NCBI GenBank assembly: GCA_964556785.1
Contig: CAZKXM010000078.1
Coordinates: 1-9,256 of the forward strand
Direction: 5' to 3'
DNA: 9,256 nucleotides
DNA from: CAG-1031 sp964556785
Lineage (GTDB): Bacteria > Bacteroidota > Bacteroidia > Bacteroidales > Muribaculaceae
Below, piece by piece: positions 5,386 to 9,256 of the stretch (position 1 is the stretch's first letter; each line of letters begins with the position of its first letter). Position numbers and translations under genes: made by a program. Under the pieces are notes generated by a model. That model was not told the origin of the DNA. It did no database searches and saw only the letters and a program-made list of their open reading frames with translations.

Positions 5386-7464
5386 TCAGTTTCCATTATT
5401 CTTAACACCCGGAGAGTCCTTTTTGCTTTCGGGATACGAAATCCGGGAATGGAACATGGTGCGCAGCCGCGATGCAAACGTGTCCTTGATCAGCTTCACG
5501 TCGCGGAACGACAGCATCGAATCATTATGGAGGCCCTCCTTGATCTGAGTGTCGACGATCCTGTTGACCAGCGCCGAGATAGCCTCGGGCGAATGGTCGG
5601 TCATGGAGCGCGACGCGGCCTCGACGGCGTCGGCCATCATCAGGATCGATGTCTCGCGGCTGCGGGGGTTGGGGCCGGGATATGTGAACGGCGCCGGGTC
5701 AACCTCCTCGTCGGGGTGCTGATTGGAGTAGGTGGTGTAGAAATAGCGTGCCTGTCCGCGTCCGTGGTGCTCGGCTATAAAACAGCGAAGGGCCTCGGGA
5801 AGCTTGGCTTTCTCGGCCATCTTCAGTCCCTCGGTGACGTGGCCTATCACAATCCTTGCGCTCTGCTTGGGGTCGAGGGCATCGTGGGGGTTGACACCGT
5901 GCTGATTCTCGGTATAGAAGGCCGGATTGCGCGTTTTGCCGATGTCGTGATAAAGGGCGCCGGCTCTCACAAGCTGCACATTAGCCCCTATGCGCGATGC
6001 CGCGGCTGAAGCAAGGTTGCTGACCGACATGGAGTGCTGGAACGTGCCGGGGCACTCCTCCGACAGCTCGCGCAGCAGCGGATTGTTGATGTCGCTGAGC
6101 TCGACAAGCGTAACCCGCGAGGTGAATCCGAACAGCTTTTCGAAAATGAACAACAGGATGTAGGCAAACGACACCAGCACCGCATTGATGCCGAAGCATC
6201 CGAACATGCGCGACGACAGATACTCGACCGACCCGTTCTGCATTATCTCTATCGCGATATACGACAGCGAGTAAGCCACGAAAACCACAAATGCCGTGCG
6301 GATCAGCTGCGATCTTCGCGAAAGCTCCTTGATCGACGTGATGGCCACTGATCCGGCTACAAACTGCATGAAGATGAACTCAAGGGGGAACACGGCGATC
6401 ACAGCCGCCACGAGCACCTGCACCAGATGGATGAAGAGCGCTGTGCGCGAGTCGAGAAAAATCACAGTCATGATCGGCACCATCGTGAACGGCACTATGT
6501 AGAGCCCTGAGGTGAAAGTGGCCGCGAGGGTGTAGGCGAAAAACGTGAAGCCCACCAGCAGCAGCATCAGGAACGACAGCGTTTTGTGATCGGAGAAATA
6601 AGCGGGCCGGAACACCGACAGATAGATGTAGAACGATCCCAGGAGAATGAACAGATACAGCGCCTGTCCGAGCATGGGATAGTAGTGTTCAGACACGGTT
6701 CCGGCGCCGCGCTCGTCGGCTATCTCCTCATAGGTCTGTAGAATCATGGCCAGCTGGGGGGTGACGATGTCGCCACGGTCAATCACTCTCTCGCCCTGCT
6801 GGATCACACCGATCGGGGCCATCGCTTTCTGATACACCTCGGCCAGCAGCCGGCGGGTCTCAACAGAATCAACCGCCACATTGGGCTCCAGGATTTCATG
6901 CGGGCGCGTGCGGGCCAGCACACTGCGGTGGCGCGGATCGCCAAACACAGAGTCGAGCCGCGAGTAGGCCTGTCGCTCCGAGAGAAAATCGGCCGTCGAT
7001 GTCGACACGGCAACATTGTCCTTGATGAATCTCACCGACGGGAGCTTGCCGGAGTGGATGTCGGTGTAGTCCTCGCGCGAGACAATGCCGTTGTCGCATA
7101 TCTTTTTCAGTTCGGCAAGCATTCGCGAGCGCTCGCTCTGGGTGAGCTCGGTTGCCGGAATCTTGGCCAGCCGCGCCGAATATTCGGTGAGCATTCTTGT
7201 CTCGGCCTCGATGCTGCGGGTAAACACCGGCTCGAAAGATCGGTCGATGCTGTCGCGCAGGGCGTTGGCCCTCACCGAGTCGAGCCTGACGGGGATGTCG
7301 AACGGGGCTGTGAGCAGCGAGTAGGTCCAGGGGCGGTTAACCTCGTAGGTGTAGTGGTTCTCGCTCTCGCGGGGCAGAAAGAGGAGAATCAGCACAAGCG
7401 CCCCTAAGAACAGGCCTGTCTTGACAGTGATGTCGCGAAGCCGCGATTTGCTTTTTTCTTCCAT
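5386..7464 (-). CDS. 7TM-HD family membrane phosphohydrolase (PgpH-like, probable c-di-AMP phosphodiesterase)
   Basis: Proteins of this architecture in Firmicutes (PgpH) hydrolyse c-di-AMP to pApA. The 692 residues show one N-terminal membrane helix (about 16-31), an extracytoplasmic 7TM-HDED-type domain (about 32-262, including VIDRGDIVTPQ at 227-236), a bundle of membrane helices (about 263-445) and a cytoplasmic HD domain (about 470-625). Metal-ligand motifs are all present: His477 in TFQHS, His506-Asp507 in HDIGK, His542 in GHV, His566/His567 in EHHG, and Asp612 in MADAVEA. An active enzyme is therefore expected. The C-terminal 60 residues form a helical tail ending in a charged, disordered stretch. 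The ATG at 7464 lies 2 bases after the stop of the RSH gene, so both are almost surely on one mRNA and possibly translationally coupled. Family is firm; c-di-AMP as the substrate is inferred from Firmicute relatives. The symbol pgpH would be reasonable but is not asserted. Confidence 0.92.
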   Translation of the reverse strand: MEEKSKSRLRDITVKTGLFLGALVLILLFLPRESENHYTYEVNRPWTYSLLTAPFDIPVRLDSVRANALRDSIDRSFEPVFTRSIEAETRMLTEYSARLAKIPATELTQSERSRMLAELKKICDNGIVSREDYTDIHSGKLPSVRFIKDNVAVSTSTADFLSERQAYSRLDSVFGDPRHRSVLARTRPHEILEPNVAVDSVETRRLLAEVYQKAMAPIGVIQQGERVIDRGDIVTPQLAMILQTYEEIADERGAGTVSEHYYPMLGQALYLFILLGSFYIYLSVFRPAYFSDHKTLSFLMLLLVGFTFFAYTLAATFTSGLYIVPFTMVPIMTVIFLDSRTALFIHLVQVLVAAVIAVFPLEFIFMQFVAGSVAITSIKELSRRSQLIRTAFVVFVAYSLSYIAIEIMQNGSVEYLSSRMFGCFGINAVLVSFAYILLFIFEKLFGFTSRVTLVELSDINNPLLRELSEECPGTFQHSMSVSNLASAAASRIGANVQLVRAGALYHDIGKTRNPAFYTENQHGVNPHDALDPKQSARIVIGHVTEGLKMAEKAKLPEALRCFIAEHHGRGQARYFYTTYSNQHPDEEVDPAPFTYPGPNPRSRETSILMMADAVEAASRSMTDHSPEAISALVNRIVDTQIKEGLHNDSMLSFRDVKLIKDTFASRLRTMFHSRISYPESKKDSPGVKNNGN

Positions 7465-7466
7465 AA

Positions 7467-9256
7467 TCAGGCTCGTGATGCTTTCTGCACTCCGTCAACC
7501 CGGCGGAGCTTGTTACACAATTCCTCGACAACGGCTGTGTCGGCCACAAGCACCTTGATCTCAGCGCTGAACACCTCGTTGTCGGCATTGATGTTGATTG
7601 CGCGCAGGTCGATGTTGAGCTGCGTCGAGATCACACCGGTGATTTCCTGGAGGATTCCGCGGCGGTCAATACCCTCCACAATCACTCTTGCGGGGAAGGT
7701 GGTGTTCTTCACCTCCCAGCGCGTGGCCACTATCCGCGGGCCGAAACCGGCCTTGAGCATCTGGGCGCGCGGACATGTCAGGGCATGAACCTCCACCTCG
7801 CCGCTGTCGGTGATGAAGCCCATCACGTCGTCGCCGGGCATCGGGCTGCAGCAGCCGGCCATGATGTAGTTGGCATGGTGACCGTCGTTGCGCAACACGT
7901 AGGTCTCCTTGGTGCTCACAGGCTTGCGCTCGGGCTGTGGGGCGGCGGGCGCTTCTTTTTTCTCCTTCTTGCCGCTGCCTATGTGGAAAAGCTTGCGGAT
8001 AAACGATTTCTTGTCGCGCTCGCTCTTATTGTCGAAGAAATCATCGAGCGACACCTCGTCGGTGGCCAGCTTCTGAAACAGCTCCTCGCGGGTGGGGATG
8101 CGCAGCGAGCTCAGGATCTTGGTGAGGGTCTCGTTGTTGGGGGTTATGCCCTTCGATTCGAGAAAATCGTTGTAGATGCCGTGTCCTTTCTCGATCACCG
8201 GCTGGAGCATTTTGCGCAACGCCTGGCGCAGCGATGTCTTGGCCTTGGCCGTGACAAGAAAGTTGGCCCACTCGGGCTTGGGGGTCTGGCTGTGAGATGT
8301 GAGCACCTCAACCTGGTCGCCGCTGTGCAGCCGATGGTTGAGCGGCACGAGCTTATGGTTGACCTTGCCGGCTATGCAACGGGCGCCTATCTGTGAATGA
8401 AGCTCAAACGCCACATCGAGCACCGTTGCCCCGGCGGGCAGCGTTATCAGCTCACCCTTGGGGGTGAACACCACAATCTCCGACGCAAAGAGGTTGAGCT
8501 TCAGCGTGTCGAGAAAATCGATAGCATTCGGGTTGGGATCGTTGAGAATATCCTTGATCGTGCGGAGCCACACGTTGAGCTCGCTCTCCTCGTCGCTCTC
8601 TCCCCCGATCTTGTACTTCCAGTGGGCGGCAAATCCCTTTTCGGCAATCTCGTCCATGCGGCGCGAGCGAATCTGCACCTCGATCCAGTTGCCGTCAGGG
8701 CCCATCAGAGTCACGTGGAGCGCCTGATAGCCGTTGGCCTTCGGGTTGGTGATCCAGTCGCGAGTGCGGCTCGGATGGGGCCTGTAGAGGTCGGTGATGG
8801 CCGAGTAGATGTTCCAGCACATCTGCTTCTCCATCTCGGGATCGTCGCAGTCAAAGATGATGCGCATGGCATAGAGATCATACACCTCCTCGAAAGGAAT
8901 ATGCTTGGTCTCCATCTTGCGCCATATCGAGTAGACACTCTTGAGGCGCGCCTTGGCGTCATATTTCAGGCCCATCGAGTCGAGCTTACGCAGAATCGGG
9001 GCGGCGAAATCATTGTAGACCTCCGAGCGGCGCGCCTCTGAGGCGTCGATCTGGCGCGATATGCGCTCGTAGGCTGCCGGGTGCTCATATTTGAAGCTCA
9101 GGTCTTCGAGCTCGGTCTTTATGGCAAAGAGGCCCAGGCGGTGGGCGAGCGGAGCATAGATATAGAGCGTTTCGCCGGCAATCTTATACTGCTTGTTGGG
9201 GGCCATGGAGCCGAGGGTGCGCATGTTGTGAAGGCGGTCGGCCATCTTGATGAGCA
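7467..9256 (-). CDS. rel: RelA/SpoT homologue, bifunctional-type (p)ppGpp synthetase/hydrolase (N-terminus outside window)
   Basis: It makes and degrades the alarmone (p)ppGpp. The frame is open at the right edge, so most of the HD hydrolase domain is missing. What remains of it, KMADRLHNMRTL, keeps the Asp and Asn that are needed for hydrolysis and are degenerate in synthesis-only RelA. Numbering that Met (9245) as 1: the synthetase domain runs about 85-210, with RLKSVYSIWRKM (G-loop), Asp123 in YDLYAMRI, Tyr173 in NGYQALH and Glu189 in IEVQIRS. The RXKD-type motif reads RTRD (160-163), the basic version of bifunctional enzymes. A TGS domain spans about 255-316. A helical region and a Lys/Ala/Pro-rich linker (425-446) precede a zinc-finger-type domain with Cys465, Cys466, His487 and Cys491 spaced as in E. 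coli RelA. An ACT domain (about 518-590) ends the protein. It is the first visible gene of the five-gene run, 2 bases ahead of the 7TM-HD gene. Confidence 0.95.
   Translation of the reverse strand, partial: LIKMADRLHNMRTLGSMAPNKQYKIAGETLYIYAPLAHRLGLFAIKTELEDLSFKYEHPAAYERISRQIDASEARRSEVYNDFAAPILRKLDSMGLKYDAKARLKSVYSIWRKMETKHIPFEEVYDLYAMRIIFDCDDPEMEKQMCWNIYSAITDLYRPHPSRTRDWITNPKANGYQALHVTLMGPDGNWIEVQIRSRRMDEIAEKGFAAHWKYKIGGESDEESELNVWLRTIKDILNDPNPNAIDFLDTLKLNLFASEIVVFTPKGELITLPAGATVLDVAFELHSQIGARCIAGKVNHKLVPLNHRLHSGDQVEVLTSHSQTPKPEWANFLVTAKAKTSLRQALRKMLQPVIEKGHGIYNDFLESKGITPNNETLTKILSSLRIPTREELFQKLATDEVSLDDFFDNKSERDKKSFIRKLFHIGSGKKEKKEAPAAPQPERKPVSTKETYVLRNDGHHANYIMAGCCSPMPGDDVMGFITDSGEVEVHALTCPRAQMLKAGFGPRIVATRWEVKNTTFPARVIVEGIDRRGILQEITGVISTQLNIDLRAININADNEVFSAEIKVLVADTAVVEELCNKLRRVDGVQKASRA

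Noticed and set aside
1..9256. Mobile element, CRISPR array, defence or toxin-antitoxin system
   Set aside because: No transposase, integrase, direct-repeat array or recognised defence domain appears on either strand, and base composition and codon use look even across the genes.

Overview
This window looks like a chromosomal segment from a Bacteroidota genome, most likely order Bacteroidales. A Muribaculaceae-like or Prevotella-like relative is my guess. The grounds are: promoter -7 elements of the TAnnTTTG type, start codons without Shine-Dalgarno sequences, an M6 protease ending in a short Bacteroidota-style C-terminal tail, a DUF4919-type lipidless secreted protein, and close resemblance of the U32 and RSH proteins to Bacteroidales versions. 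Base composition is fairly GC-rich for the group. All seven genes are on the minus strand, so the window reads from right to left in the direction of transcription. I see no insertion sequence, phage gene, CRISPR array or RNA gene; this is mostly housekeeping DNA.

Right end (9256 to 2925): a tightly packed run of five genes. It begins with an RSH (p)ppGpp synthetase/hydrolase whose N-terminus lies outside the window. After a 2-base gap comes a 7TM-HD membrane phosphohydrolase of the PgpH type, which in other bacteria degrades c-di-AMP. Then, 34 bases on, comes a small polytopic membrane protein, which overlaps a secreted DUF4919-like protein by 4 bases (ATGA). That gene in turn runs into a U32-family protein with a probable [4Fe-4S] cysteine set, related to tRNA/rRNA hydroxylation enzymes. 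The spacing implies one transcript. Two nucleotide second-messenger enzymes therefore appear to be co-expressed with a membrane protein and a secreted protein of unknown function, plus a probable RNA-modification enzyme.

Middle (2924 to 928): a 206-base intergenic stretch carrying a Bacteroidota-type -7 element, then a secreted M6-family metalloprotease (HEFSH zinc motif, propeptide, Ca2+-loop-like segment, C-terminal tail). This gene appears to be a separate transcription unit.

Left end (927 to 1): a 307-base intergenic region with three notable inverted repeats and a good Bacteroidota promoter, then the first 206 codons of glyceraldehyde-3-phosphate dehydrogenase, which runs off the left edge. 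The inverted repeats are a 12-bp stem near the protease 3' end, an 8-bp dyad just upstream of the gap promoter, and an 18-bp perfect palindrome inside the gap leader. They are the least explained elements of the window. I did not find a convincing new defence, mobile or RNA system here; the points of most interest are the second-messenger operon and the gap upstream region.
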